A DNA stretch of 64,000 nt. Origin: Mayamaea pseudoterrestris. Lineage: Eukaryota > Bacillariophyta > Bacillariophyceae > Sellaphorales > Sellaphoraceae. Below the pieces are notes generated by a model. That model was not told where the DNA came from and ran no database searches. It saw nothing but the letters and a program-made list of their open reading frames with translations. Both the position numbers and the translations under genes were made by a program. Numbering within the stretch: the first letter of the stretch is position 1; each line of letters begins with the position of its first letter. Where the stretch lies: contig BROI01000035.1 of assembly GCA_027923505.1 (NCBI GenBank), positions 124,001 through 188,000 on the forward strand, written 5' to 3'. This document shows positions 19,106-29,887 of this stretch, piece by piece.

Positions 19106-20245
19106 ATGTTTCGTATCGTCTCCACACTTGCTACCTATAGAATGGTCAAATCGGCAGCCTTTTATGCCGTCGCGGCAGGACGTAACGTTGGAGTCTATCG
19201 GACATGGAATGACTGTCAAGCGCAGGTATGCTATCATCAACGAGACACGACACCTCTCATGTCTCGTGCTACCGGTAGCCTGCCTCATTGCTACAATCAT
19301 ACGGTAGACTCACTTACTTTACACTTTTTATACAGACCAAAGGATTTTCCAAGGCCCGTTTCAAAAAATTTAATACCTTGAAGGATGCCCAAGACTTTGT
19401 TGCTGCAGATGGCAATGCAGCTGCCGGCATGTACACCACGCCATCTTCCGCTTCAACTCATGGCCAAGCGCACTCACAAAAGCGAACACTCAGTAGCAAC
19501 AGAGACTCGGAAGTGACTCCTAGTAGTACGGCATACTCTTCCAGTGACAGATACCACAAAGAATGTTTGGATGTCACGATCCATTTTGATGGAGGCTCAA
19601 GAGGAAATCCTGGTGTCGCTGGATCCGGCGCCGTTGTTACCATTCGAGAGTTTTCGCCATTTGTCACGCACTCATCGCAAGGCAGCAAGCGACACAAAAT
19701 AACGAGTCACCGGCAAAACAAAGAGATTCATATATGTAGATCTGTTGGAACAAAGCATACCAACAATCAAGCCGAGTATCAGGGCGTCATTGACGGATTG
19801 CAAATCGCCAAGCAGGAGATTGCCAAGTATGTTGACGGCACCAATAAAACTGAACCGTCCAGCAAAAACCTTGTGAATATAAATGTCTCGGTTCTTGGCG
19901 ACTCAAATTTAGTCATTGAGCAGCTAAAGGGAAACTGGCAGTGCCGCAACGGTGGACTGGTTCCACTATGTCAGGAGGCCAAGCGACTGCTGCATGACTT
20001 GCGCGCTGGTAATGGGGCGCGCGTTGCACTCACTCATGTTTACCGGCACTTGAATGGAGAAGCCGATCGTAAGTATCATACAATCAATGCAATGCTTTAT
20101 GCGCGCGCTGCTCGTGTTCATTGGCTGTGGCTCACGCATATATCTCCGCTCATGTATTCCAGGCCTGGCTAACTTGGCCATGGACACCAAGGAAACCTTT
20201 GTGACTACGAGCGACGACAACCATGAGCAACGTATTCCATTTTAA
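19106..20245 (+). CDS. RNASEH1: Ribonuclease H1 with hybrid-binding domain
   Basis: Three exons: 19106-19225, 19336-20068 and 20163-20245; 311 residues; introns of 110 and 94 bp. The N-terminal hybrid-binding domain (FYAVAAGRNVGVYRTWNDC, then KGFSKARFKKF) is restored only by splicing intron 1. A variable linker follows, then the RNase H fold with its acidic catalytic residues: HFDGGSRGNPG, NNQAEYQGVIDGL, VLGDSNLVIEQL and GEADRLANLAMD, the last created by splicing intron 2. It removes RNA from RNA-DNA hybrids. Translation could begin at 19106, adding 12 residues that might aid mitochondrial import, or at 19142. This is the cellular RNase H1 layout, not a retroelement fragment: no reverse transcriptase is nearby. 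Confidence 0.92.
19269..19278. repeat. CTACCGGTAG palindrome, copy 1
   Basis: Perfect 10-bp palindrome inside intron 1 of the RNase H1 gene, flanked as GCTACCGGTAGC. Confidence 0.9.
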
Positions 20246-20443
20246 CTTACTGTCAGTAAATGTAATATTTATGCTAAGGAGTGAACTACCTAGGTATGCA
20301 TTTGCATTGCGACGGCTTTGTCCTTGCACCTTCTGTCGAAGGCGACAATGACGATTAGCTGTAAGACCAGTACGGTAGCTCCATTCTAAGTCTATCATTC
20401 GCAGATAAAGCTAGCTCGCTCACCCAATCACTCAATCATCAAT

Positions 20444-20926
20444 TTACTTTTGCCATGGAAACTTGAATCCCTCCTTAGCTCGCTTCTCGTCTTCTGGATC
20501 AACCCATCCCGATTCAAAGTATGGCATGCTTGTCTGCTTGGAATTGCCATCGGCATCGACCAGATTGTTGGCTTCAAGCGTAAACATGAATCGACCAGTC
20601 TCCTCGTCAATGCCTTGATAGTCTCCCAAAAATGGAGCACCGAGTCCAGCTGTGATGAGTTGAATGACGCCGCTCCAACCAATCTTGGGGTCGGGAACTT
20701 GTGATTGCTGTTTGCTATTGTCGTTTGGCGATTGTACGTTCTCATCAACGGATTCGGGTGTCGTAAACCATGATGGCAAGCCAAAGGAGAGTCTCGTTAA
20801 CGTTTTTTGGCTGTTACTGGAAATGGTCGTCGGTAATGCAAACGATTCAACGGTACAAGTAGAGATGAAAGCGAAGAAAAGGAGCGAGACCAACTTGGTG
20901 GCCGCAGCAGTTCTGTCCTTTGGCAT
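20444..20926 (-). CDS. Plastid-targeted protein of unknown function
   Basis: Single exon, 160 residues from ATG 20926. The N-terminus has a hydrophobic signal peptide ending in TVESFALPTT, which fits a bipartite plastid presequence with Phe after the cleavage site. After a variable linker the C-terminal 85 residues look conserved-like: IGWSGVIQLITAGLGAPFLG, then acidic stretches and a Trp-containing end. I do not recognise the family. It is divergently transcribed from PGR5, with about 340 bp between starts, which suggests but does not prove a link to photosynthesis. Confidence 0.7.
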   Translation of the reverse strand: MPKDRTAAATKLVSLLFFAFISTCTVESFALPTTISSNSQKTLTRLSFGLPSWFTTPESVDENVQSPNDNSKQQSQVPDPKIGWSGVIQLITAGLGAPFLGDYQGIDEETGRFMFTLEANNLVDADGNSKQTSMPYFESGWVDPEDEKRAKEGFKFPWQK

Positions 20927-21268
20927 ATGGATAATCAAGAGTTACTATGAGTGTCGAACGAGTCGTCGAAATGCGTATGCCACAAGTCGAAGGGTGATTA
21001 ACATATGCATACAAGCAAATAATAGTGTGCGAGTAAAAAATACGACGAGCGCAAGCAAACACTGCCGCAACATGGCGCGGTACGCACGATCAAAAATGAC
21101 GTCAGCACTTCTTTGCATGGTCATCAGGGTTAAGGCTTTCGAACACGTCATCTTCGCGGTGCATGCATTCCAGCACGCGACCACCACCATGATCCTGATC
21201 CTCACCTGCCTTTCTTGTTAACGCGACTACAAATTCACAGCCCTTGTGTATTGCTCTATCAGATAGCA
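20927..21268. promoter_or_regulatory. Divergent promoter region, plastid unknown / PGR5
   Basis: About 342 bp between two head-to-head genes for predicted plastid proteins. It contains a TGACGTCA palindrome (the AATGACGTCAGC segment around 21096-21107), a CRE-type site. Control by that site is inference. Confidence 0.5.
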
Positions 21269-21685
21269 ATGAAATCAATTGTATCCATTCTTCTCTTTAC
21301 TCTGGCGCTAATTGTCTCGTCGGCTGATGCCTTTGGCGTGAACAAAATGTCATCGCTGGGCAGCTCTGGAGGAACATCCTTTGTCATCTCACAACGACCA
21401 ACTCGAGTAGCTACCGGTAGCAGCAACAATAGTAGCCACCAGCGCATTACTCGCGGAGACATGCGTATGGGAAACGTTGCCAAGTTTGGCGTATTTTCGC
21501 CGGCAGTCGTTGTCGCCAAGCTCGTCTTGGGACAAGAAAAATTGAACAAGATTCGAGGCAAGGCCATTGCCCTTCACAGTGAAAAGATCTCACAGTTCTC
21601 CGAGTGGCTGGGAGCGTACCACCTTCGAACGAAGCTTATCAAGAAGGCCAAGCAAAACGGAGACGTTCTTGGGTTCCTCGTGTAA
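21269..21685 (+). CDS. PGR5: PGR5, regulator of cyclic electron flow
   Basis: Single exon, 138 residues. The signal peptide MKSIVSILLFTLALIVSSA is followed by DAFGVN, a classic ASAFAP-like junction, so the product should enter the plastid. The mature C-terminal 65 residues match PGR5: FSPAVVVAKLVLGQEKLNKI, then RGKAIALHSEKI, and the end KAKQNGDVLGFLV (plant PGR5 ends in RLAKKNGERLGFLA). PGR5 works with PGRL1 at the thylakoid membrane in antimycin-sensitive cyclic electron flow around photosystem I and in proton-gradient control. Length of the mature part equals that of plants. The ATG at 21269 directly precedes the signal peptide. Confidence 0.9.
   Translation: MKSIVSILLFTLALIVSSADAFGVNKMSSLGSSGGTSFVISQRPTRVATGSSNNSSHQRITRGDMRMGNVAKFGVFSPAVVVAKLVLGQEKLNKIRGKAIALHSEKISQFSEWLGAYHLRTKLIKKAKQNGDVLGFLV
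21411..21420. repeat. CTACCGGTAG palindrome, copy 2
   Basis: Inside the PGR5 coding region, flanked as GCTACCGGTAGC, in the linker after the plastid presequence. Confidence 0.9.
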
Positions 21686-21951
21686 GGATTGGGAGCGAAA
21701 ACCTAACATAGTGGCGAAATCAAAGGCACTAGCATTCTAGCATCGACATGTTACTTTACTTTGCAATAATACGTTTGGCTTACAAATAGGTATAGCCCAA
21801 AGTGTCTGTACTTGAGTGCTATCTCAGTGTACCAGTGTACAGGCAATCATTGCACGTCATCGTCCACCATCATTCGCTCACAAGCAAGACAACATGAGTC
21901 TACTCGTCATTCTCAATCACTGCTTTTCTTCTTCTGCTTCTTCGTCGTCGT

Positions 21952-23979
21952 CTACTTCATTGTTCGTCGCTTCTTCGCCGGGCTGGAACCTGCGGATTCA
22001 TCAGCAGCAGGTCGCTTCTTGTCCAGGTCGGCTAGACTACCATCCATCACCTCAACCACATCATCATCATCGTCTTCTTCCTCGGCTGCAGGCTTACTCG
22101 CCACACCATCCGCCCCAACAAGGTTGCTACTGTCGCTTTTAACAGGTACTGGCTTGCTGCTGCCGAGGTTGAACTTATACTTATTTTCGTCGCCTTCCGA
22201 AGAAGTATCCTCGTCAGTCTCTTTCTCCCACACATCTTGCTGCGTCACAACAATTTCCACTTCAAGTTCCTGCGAAAAATCGTCAATCAAAAGTGTAGCA
22301 CCATTCTTGATGCCACCATAAGGAAGAGCCGTCAACATCTTGCCCGCGTTTTCGCCGAAACTCTCCACGTCGGCACCTTCGCCTTCTTCCCAGACGCAGT
22401 TGCCTTCAATCATGACGGATGGCTCGGCAAAACCAAGCTCCTGTTTGACAATCTTTTCCAAAAACTCGGCAAAAGTCCAATTGTTGACATTCATTGCCAG
22501 CGGAATGCTTGCTGCCTTGCGACATACATAACATTTTGGGTTCGGCGGCTCCAAACTCGCCGCCGTGAGCAACTGACCGTTGCGCGTCGTTTCGCGCAAA
22601 ATGTTGCCATATCGACACTTGGTTGCCAGTCCACCCGACTTGTTGCCAGACTCTTTTTGCTGCCGGAGAATGATGAAGGCTTGAAGAATTTGAAGACCAG
22701 CGGCAATGGCATTCGTCGTGGCAATCGCCGGAATAATGTTTCCAGCAATGCCCTTGGCCGAGTAAAAGGATTGTATTGGTTCAATTCCAAACACATAGCT
22801 TCGAAGGTTAGATGTAACCGTGACAAATCGCATGCTGAGCAAGTCGTCCTTGTCAAACGACGGCAAAACTTGACCAGTCTGTGCTTCCTGCAGGCAATCT
22901 ACAAACTCGGCAATGCAGTCAGTAATAGTAGGAATGTCCGTCTGCTTGTACTTTGCAGTCTTGAATGGAGCAGTCTGTTCAATGGCAGAGTCGATGGCTT
23001 TGGCATCCATTGGGACAGGCGTCTTGAGGGCCGTCTTATACCGGTCCATGTCAAGCTGCTTGATAATTTCGTCGCGATAAAACTTGTGTAAAAGCTTCTT
23101 GGCGGCTTGCTGCTTGGCAGAGTTGCTGTTTCCATCATCATTCGCTGCCATGATCTTGCGAAAGTCCGAGACAGCTTCCATAACGACGGAATTATCCGGC
23201 CCATCGGGATCTTCGTACAACATGCTTTCTTCTACCTTTTCGTGGAACAATAGCTTGTAAAACTCCTTTGCCCAAACGATGGTATGTACCGGCATGGACG
23301 GTGTCGATCTGCATGATTTGTATGAGCAATGTTTTTAGAAACAGACGCGATCGGAAAGTGAGCCGACTAGTGCTCTTACGGTGAGTAACGCTCATAACAC
23401 TCTCATTTCATTCCCATATCAAACTCACCGAATCGTACAAATCGGATAAACCTTTTGCGTCTCCTGCGTCTTGCATTCATAACAAGCTACTCCCGACTCC
23501 TTGTCAATGACATTGACTTGTCCCAAGTAGCCCGTCGTGCCAGCTTCCACGAGCGGCACCCCTGCCGCCAAGCAAATGCGATTGACGCGACGACGAGCCG
23601 TGACGTTGTCGAGGGCGTTCAAAACCAAATCAAAATTTTGCTGAACGAATTGCGTATTGAAAAATGAATTGTCGCAAACATTGCCGAGGTGCGGAATATA
23701 TTCAACTTGCGAGGACGCCATGTTTGCAGCAACTTGACAAGCAACCGTGCATTTTGGTTGCCCAACGTGCTGACTCCGAAACAAAAGCTGACGATTCAGG
23801 TTTGAGACGTCAATCGTATCAAGGTCAATGACATGGACTTTGCGAAAGCCGCAAAGAGCTAGATTCTTGAGCAGCTCGCATCCAATGCCGCCAGCTCCAA
23901 CGACGAGCAATTGTGCGTCGCGAATCTTTTGCAAGAGGTCGGAGCCGACAGTTGCTTCCATTCCAGTCAGTTGATTCAT
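21952..23979 (-). CDS. UBA2: SUMO-activating enzyme subunit 2 (E1, UBA2)
   Basis: Two exons, 23979-23429 and 23308-21952, joined over a 120-bp intron (donor GTGAGTTTG); 635 residues. It forms the catalytic half of the heterodimeric SUMO E1 with SAE1, adenylating SUMO and carrying it as a thioester. The adenylation domain has VVGAGGIGCELLKNL and DLDTIDVSNLNRQ. The catalytic Cys is in PICTIRSTPS at residue 181, immediately before the splice junction. Two CxxC-type zinc ligand pairs (YECK and CYVCRK) are present. A ubiquitin-fold region follows, then an acidic tail and a basic C-terminal nuclear signal (KKRP...AKKRR). ATG 23979 is used because the codon further upstream is GTG. Confidence 0.93.
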
Positions 23980-25060
23980 GTGCTCGATCACTTCGATTAT
24001 AGTTGTAGCGATGTATTCAATGTATTCGTGACGACGCTAACAAGGGGATAAGCAGCCGGGCAGAGAAACGGTACTATGCCGCAGCGGACAAGGAAGTATG
24101 TTCATGGCGACCGACGACTTTGGACTGGATCGTCAATTGGATTGTCGTAGCGCGACTAACTGCGACTTACAGCTAGCTATTACGAGTATGAGTAATGATA
24201 CGTACGGTATTCGGATGCTCTCTCATCTTGGAAATGACAAAATAGCATTTGCCATATCATACCATCAATGGACAGTGCACATACAAGTTCTGGTTAGGAT
24301 GGGTTTACATTGACAAGACTCTAGTCATTTCAATGATGCTATCTTGTGCCTGTATTCACACTTGCCTGCCAAAAGCAGCAGTCTAGTTAAAAACTGACAC
24401 GCACATGGAAGCTACGTCTATTTCTCTGGACAACAGCTCATGCGGACAGTGGTTATGCAACATTGTAAAGATAGGTGGTCCCAAGCCAACAATGATGCTC
24501 CTCTGGCATTGCTCGGTTCAAAAAGCTTTCCAATGCATTAGAGAGTGCACGTTTCGTTCTTTACCTTATGCAAGACCCCTTACTATGAAATTCGGTTGCT
24601 GCAAGGCAGGTATGCATATAGCGCGACGTTGCGGTAGTTTCTCGCGGGCATGCCTTCTGTCGGCACGTTCTTTCCCGAACCTTATGTTTCGAGGTGCGCC
24701 CTTGCGGTGATGTCTCGCTGCACTTTGCGGAAGGCAAGTGTCAAGGAAACGTCAAAAACCCGGATCCAAGGAGATCGCAAGGAAGAAGAAACCAACGAGG
24801 AAAGGCGAACACTTTTTTCTCCGCCCTCGTCAAGCATCCATTGAACTCAATGTTACAGGATTGATCCCGGTATTTCACTTCTTTGATACAATCTTTCTAG
24901 CTTGATATAAATACGTAAGTACTTTACTTTTCGCTAGAAGCTCATCGAGGCATTTGTCAATTACCATTGATCCATTGACATCCTCGCATCCTTCGGCGTA
25001 TCTTTTTGCGCCTCGACCTTCGCTCACTCTTGACGTCGTCTTGCTGCAGCTCTTACCACC
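23980..25060. other. Intergenic region without a supported gene
   Basis: Nearly 1.1 kb between UBA2 and the HSF gene. Only short open frames occur (the longest, 24405-24710, about 100 codons) and none has a recognisable domain, leader or splice pattern. No tRNA-like fold was seen. Confidence 0.55.
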
Positions 25061-26190
25061 ATGTCTACGCAAACCATGACGATTGAACCTTTCACAGTTG
25101 AGGAGCTGATCCAGTCGGAGTACTTTCCGTCTACCAAGCCGCAGCAGAGCAACCATCACTCGTTGTCGACCATGATGACACTGCTCAGCCCCAAGTATCA
25201 GCCCACGCTGGAGGCTGTATTGAAGAAGCTACAAGCGACTTCTACTACTCTGGAGGAAGTCACAAAGACTCCCAAGATGGTGTCGTTTTCGGCAGATGAT
25301 ATCAAAATCATTGCGGCTGAAGCTCTTCGCATCACGAACGAGCAAACCATTGTCTCGCCCATTACCAGCAACGACGAGGAATCGAATGGTACGTTTCGTT
25401 TCAAATCAAATGAGTAGTCCTGCTATTCGCCTGCGACTTCATTGCCGTATACTGACGAGATTTACCTTATCTTTGACTCGCAGAAATGGACTCACGCATG
25501 CAACTATCGCAAATGCCAACTACCGGTACATCATGTTCATCATCCCCGACTACAACCACCATTAACTCGATCAATATTGCTTCTACGTTTCGTCTCAACA
25601 AGTTTGTCCGTATCTTGCATGACATGCTTATTGCCGAAGCCGATTCTGGCATTGTTGAGTGGCGTCGTGGCTTGCTTGTGCTCCACAGCACGGATATGTT
25701 TGCCAAAACAATTCTTCCCAAGTATTTCAACACGCGCAACTTTAAGACATTTCGCCGTCAATTGAACTACTATGGCTTTGTTCATGTCCGAAGTTTTAGC
25801 ACAACTGGATCAGCCACGACGGCCTTGTGGGTGAATCGAGAGCTGGCGCAGTCTGGAACCAACGACATTGCGTCGGTGCTTTTGCTTCGCCGCGTCGAAC
25901 CGGATCAAGTTAACAAGACTGCCGAAGGCCGACGAGTGCGTAAAGAACAAGCGATACACACGGTGGAAGATGACATTGGAGTTAACCAAAAGAGCTTGCA
26001 GATGGAACAGATTAGGAGCACGACGATGCGCCGAGTCGTCTATGCGGATGTGGTAACGTCTGCTACTTGTACAGCACAAACAGTGACTAAAAGTTTACCA
26101 ACGACAGCGTGCACCATGGATTCGTCTTCTGGTGACAACGACGAGAATGCAAGCGCTGCAAACTTGTTACTGCTTCTTTCAAGGTCGTAA
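25061..26190 (+). CDS. Heat-shock-factor-type transcription factor
   Basis: Two exons, 25061-25388 and 25484-26190, with a 95-bp intron; 344 residues. Exon 1 encodes a Thr/Ser-rich N-terminal region. Exon 2 carries the HSF DNA-binding domain, starting about residue 145: FRLNKFVRILHDML, VEWRRGLLVLHSTDMFAKTI, LPKYFNTRNFKTFRRQLN and YYGFVHV, the winged helix with its recognition helix. No clear trimerisation heptads follow, and the C-terminus is short and polar. HSF genes are strongly expanded in diatoms and most do not control heat shock, so targets cannot be inferred. The start context is CCACCATGTC. Confidence 0.88.
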
Positions 26191-26459
26191 GCGACACGAT
26201 GAAGCAAACGACGGACTACGAGATGAGACAACATTTGCTCCTTTAATGACGGTCAAAACTGAATCAATTATATCTCTAGCTAATACCTACACCTTCGCGG
26301 TTAGCTTTGGATTGCACTTTTGATTTCCGTAGTCCTTTAAACGCGAACCGACACTTGAACGGCCGTGCATGTAAATCATCCCAAGCCAGCTCGAGACGAC
26401 GCCATTCGAAATATCTTTTAACAGATCGGATGCAGTCACGATATACATTGGCATCTATC

Positions 26460-26783
26460 ATGCCACTACGCGGCAGTTCAACCTTCTTATTCGCGTTTAC
26501 CAGCTTGGCCCTCTTTGCTATCGTATGGGGTGGTCACTTCGTCACTTCCACCTCCAGGATTTCTACTCACGTATTGTTTCTTCGTTGCCAGGGACGCAAG
26601 CTCGGCATCGCCTTCTTTAATACATCGCAACCAAACAACCAGAGTCATAACGTTGACTCATCAATCAATGCCTTTTGTGTTGTAGCTATCGATTCGACCG
26701 AACGATGTGCGGCTTGTGCGGCACGTCAGTCTACAAAACTTGCATTCGACAAATGCAACTTACTGACCGGCTGCGGCTATTAG
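26460..26783 (+). CDS. Possible small secreted or membrane protein
   Basis: An ATG-started frame of 107 codons. The N-terminus STFLFAFTSLALFAIVWGG is hydrophobic like a signal peptide or anchor, and the remainder has seven Cys. There is no recognised family and no splice support, so this may be chance. Confidence 0.25.
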   Translation: MPLRGSSTFLFAFTSLALFAIVWGGHFVTSTSRISTHVLFLRCQGRKLGIAFFNTSQPNNQSHNVDSSINAFCVVAIDSTERCAACAARQSTKLAFDKCNLLTGCGY

Positions 26784-26967
26784 AGCTTGGTTGCGCGATC
26801 AAGATGGACGATCTTCGTAACTAAAGTAACCGCGATGCCTTTTTAATCAAAAATCGGGATCACTTTGTGCTTTATGCTGACTTACAAGACAGGATCAATC
26901 AACACCACTCCGTCTAAAATCTCGAGGCAACACAATTTCGAAACAAGGGCAGCGAAAATGCGTCAAC

Positions 26968-27384
26968 AGGCAATGGTGTGAAACGAGTGCAAGTGTCAAT
27001 TACGTCACAAGGCAATAGTGTTAAACGAGTGCCAGTGAAAACTGCGTCGCGAGGCAATAGTATGAAACGAGTGCCAGTGTCAATGACGTCATAAGGCATT
27101 ATTGTGAAACGAGTGCCAGTGTCAATTACGTCAAGAGGCAATACTGTGAAACGAGTGCCAGTGTCAATTACGTCACAAGGCAATAGTGTGAAACGAGTGC
27201 CAGTGAAAACTGCGTCGCGAGGCAATAGTGTGAAACGAGTGCCAGTGAAAACTGCGTCATGAGGCAATAGGTTAATCGAGTGCCTGTGAAAACTGCGTCA
27301 TGAGGCAATAATGCGAAACGAGTGCCAATGAAAACTGCGTCACGAGGCAATAGTGTGAAACGAGTGCCAGTGAAAACTGCGTCA
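26968..27384. repeat. 42-bp minisatellite, 10 tandem units
   Basis: Ten head-to-tail units, nine of 42 bp and one of 41 bp, each with AGGCAATA.TGTGAAACGAG followed by a variable half. Two unit types occur: type A has GTGAAAACTGCGTC, type B has GTGTCAATTACGTC. They are arranged B A B B B A A A A A. The unit is 14 codons long and the minus strand stays open across most of the array as a 14-residue repeat (DAVFTGTRFTLLPR); the 41-bp unit shifts the frame. Whether it is translated is unknown. Confidence 0.92.
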
Positions 27385-27606
27385 TCATTGTGTTGGCGCA
27401 ACCACCATGAACATCATCTGCCTCCGTCGACCCGCTGGCCGAATCTCCATGCGTTTTACGTGAGCGATTCAGCTTGTAAAACATAATTGCATTGAGCAGC
27501 TGTAGCCCACTTTTCGTTTTGCTGAAGGATTCCTCCACCTTATTGCTTTTGTTCTCGCACTCAATACGATCGATAGACCCGACCACGCTCCGATTGTTTG
27601 ATCATA

Positions 27607-27939
27607 ATGACAATCACAAATGCTGTAGAATATCTGGAGCAACGAATTGCAGCTCTTGAAGGTGGTGCCAAATACGACGCTACCAAGGAGGAAATCCGCA
27701 GAGTGGAAACGGAGTTTTTGCAAAAGCTTAAGGCGATTCGTGCCCAAGTCGTAGCGGAGCAACAGGGACGAGGGGGGTTGACTTCAAATGCAGCAGATAC
27801 TGCGGAGCTAGTGAGATTGCGTGACGAGAACGCGAAACTGAAGCTACAGAATGAAAAGCTCTCACACCGCGTCAAGCACGTTGTGACGAATTTGAACATG
27901 CTTTTGGATGAAAAGAATCGGCAGCAGGCAAGCGAGTGA
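27607..27939 (+). CDS. Small coiled-coil protein
   Basis: Single exon, 110 residues from ATG 27607. Two predicted helices: residues 3-55 (YLEQRIAALEGG and following) and 65-105 (LVRLRDENAKLKLQNEKLSH), both with regular heptads, giving a short coiled-coil protein. No family was recognised with certainty. It lies about 220 bp downstream of the minisatellite, which could sit in its promoter. Confidence 0.65.
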   Translation: MTITNAVEYLEQRIAALEGGAKYDATKEEIRRVETEFLQKLKAIRAQVVAEQQGRGGLTSNAADTAELVRLRDENAKLKLQNEKLSHRVKHVVTNLNMLLDEKNRQQASE

Positions 27940-28077
27940 GCAAACTACGTATTTACCTCAGCTACATAAGTATGTTTAGGTCATGAAATGCGTGCACGAA
28001 GGAAACCAACGCTGCTGTACGCAGTACATTGCAAGGGATATGTTTTTTCATAGCCAAAAGTAACGTTACTCGTCGCA

Positions 28078-29887
28078 TCATCGAACACTAGTTTCATCCG
28101 TCGACGTCCCTCCACTACCGCCAAGTATATTTTCGTCTACCCACGGCGCCAATGCTAACGCAGCTCCTAATCGTACTGGAACGAACAGACGAGCAATGTT
28201 GGCGCCGGCAAATATGAAACCCAGCACTGCCGCGCGGTCAGTCGTTTCGTTGATCACATCCGGCCAGTGACCCGTCGATTGATAGAGAGCGTAAGCTGCA
28301 ACAGGAAAGGCTACAATCCAAAATGCCAGCTCCGTTAAAACGTAAGCCAATGTTCCGGCGACGCCATATTTTTTCACGTCGCTCATTGACAAGGCTGGTG
28401 CGCCATCGCCATTTTCACTCGACAGAAAGCCAAGTGGATTCCACTGTCCTTCCTTGTCGGAGAGTTTAAAGTATTGATAGGCTGTCATGGCTGGAATACC
28501 GACAATCATGGCCGTTGCCACCAGCGGATTGGGCGTGAACGGCAGATCCAAGCCAAGCTCCCCATACTTGACCAAGTAGCTCGTCGCGAGAGTAGCGGCC
28601 ACTAGCTTGGCGGCCAAGGCTTGATTGCTTTCAACTGCCTTGCTTTTTGCGTCCACAATGAGCGGCATGGCTGCAATTCCCTCCGCAACCAACCCTTCGG
28701 GACTTGTGGATGACTGCGGCAATGGATTCAGATTCGCTAAGGTCCATCCGTTGCTCCGCGCAATCCGGAAGGCCGCAATCATGCACGTCAAGTTGCCGAG
28801 AAACGTCAAGCCAGCCTGCGATGACACCAAGAATTGCAACTCGGGTACGTTGTAGAAAAAGTGGTATGTGCATGCACAGACACCCGAGGCGTGCAGAGGC
28901 AGCATGCCCCATGTGAGCCCCTTCCATTTTGGATTATTTGTAGCCTTGCTAAAGTCCCAAACAAGGCTCATGGCATATAGATATTCAAAGATGGAACTGA
29001 AATGAATCGCCCATGTTGGAATGCTCAAAGCATTGGCTGGTTCGTTGTGATTGACCCATGGCAATGTGAGTGCAAAGTCACTGGGCAAGTCTCCTATTCC
29101 AAACAGAAAGGGTGAGTGCACGCCAAACCCAAGTAGATTGGTGCCGAGCCCACATGCCACGGCAAAGATTCCAGCAGTAGCGAGTGCCAAGTTGCGAGAG
29201 TTGTTCACCGTTTCTTCTGGTGCTGGTTCTGGGTCGGTAAGGGCTTGCTTCAACCCGAGGACCTGCAGGTGTGGAATAGGTGTATGAGTGAATGAGACTT
29301 AGTCGTTGCTGTTCACACGCATTATCTGTATAGAGCATTATAAAGCAGTAATTACTTACCACGAGTACATTTGCCACAGTTAACAGCGACTCTGCGCCTC
29401 CATGCAGCCAATCCACATTGGCCAAGCTTGTTCCATAGACAGCCTTGCTAAGAATTCCACTAGGAATGGTGCTCAGGACGAACACAAGTATAAATTGAAA
29501 GCCAAAGTTCGCCGTGGATGGGATGCGGTTTGCTTTGAACGAGAGAAAGTACAGAAATAGTAGATAGGGTAAAAGTGAAGCTTGAAAGAACATTCCAGCC
29601 AAGTTTTGTCCTTGGTCGGCAAAGGCTGTCAACAAGTCGGATCCGAATGAGGGAATTGCTGATTCAATCACAGCAGAAGTCGCTATGGACGTGAATAAAT
29701 CTTGAGCTTGCGGAAGAGCGATCGAAAAAGCGTCCATTGCGTTTATTGGGTCCAATACCATGTTCAATTTGATATTTGTTGTCGTGGTTGAGGTTCTTTG
29801 AGGAAACGACGTGACAAGACGTGGCGACGTTGGCGCAAAGGCTGCTGCCGGCGCCAGCAAAGCGCCCCAAAGAAATATGCGATGCAT
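28078..29887 (-). CDS. Plastid membrane protein: DUF3593 / Ycf49 (DUF2499) / FAM210-like fusion
   Basis: Two exons, 29887-29360 and 29262-28078, with a 97-bp intron; 570 residues. The N-terminus MHRIFLWGALLAPAAAFAPT is a textbook signal peptide plus AFAP plastid junction. Exon 1 carries a DUF3593-like membrane domain (YLLFLYFLSFKANRIPST, then DWLHGGAESLLTVANVLV). Exon 2 begins with linker helices and a Ycf49/DUF2499 domain (HFSSIFEYLYAMSLVWDFS, then WGMLPLHASGVCACTYHFFY). The C-terminal part (YGVAGTLAYVLTELAFWIV, then RLFVPVRLGAALALAPWV) resembles the DUF1279/FAM210 domain. Ycf49 and DUF3593 proteins are known from cyanobacteria and plastids without a settled function. The gene is divergent from a plastid-targeted dioxygenase. 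Confidence 0.82.

Larger units (their letters stand above)
26191..27606. other. Long intergenic region with minisatellite
   Basis: 1.4 kb between the HSF and coiled-coil genes. It holds a possible small secreted ORF (26460-26783) and the 42-bp tandem array (26968-27384); otherwise nothing is supported. Confidence 0.6.

Noticed and set aside
19106-20245. RNase H region as a retroelement fragment
   Set aside because: The hybrid-binding domain plus RNase H with host introns is the cellular RNase H1 layout, and no reverse transcriptase or integrase lies nearby.
22237-23091. 284-codon plus-strand open frame
   Set aside because: It is antisense to the UBA2 coding exon, has no recognisable domain, and UBA2 is unambiguous on the other strand.
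24405-24710. About 100-codon open frame in the UBA2-HSF gap
   Set aside because: No domain, leader, codon pattern or splice support.
26968-27384. CRISPR array
   Set aside because: Units are directly abutting near-identical 42-mers without unique spacers, and this is a eukaryotic genome.
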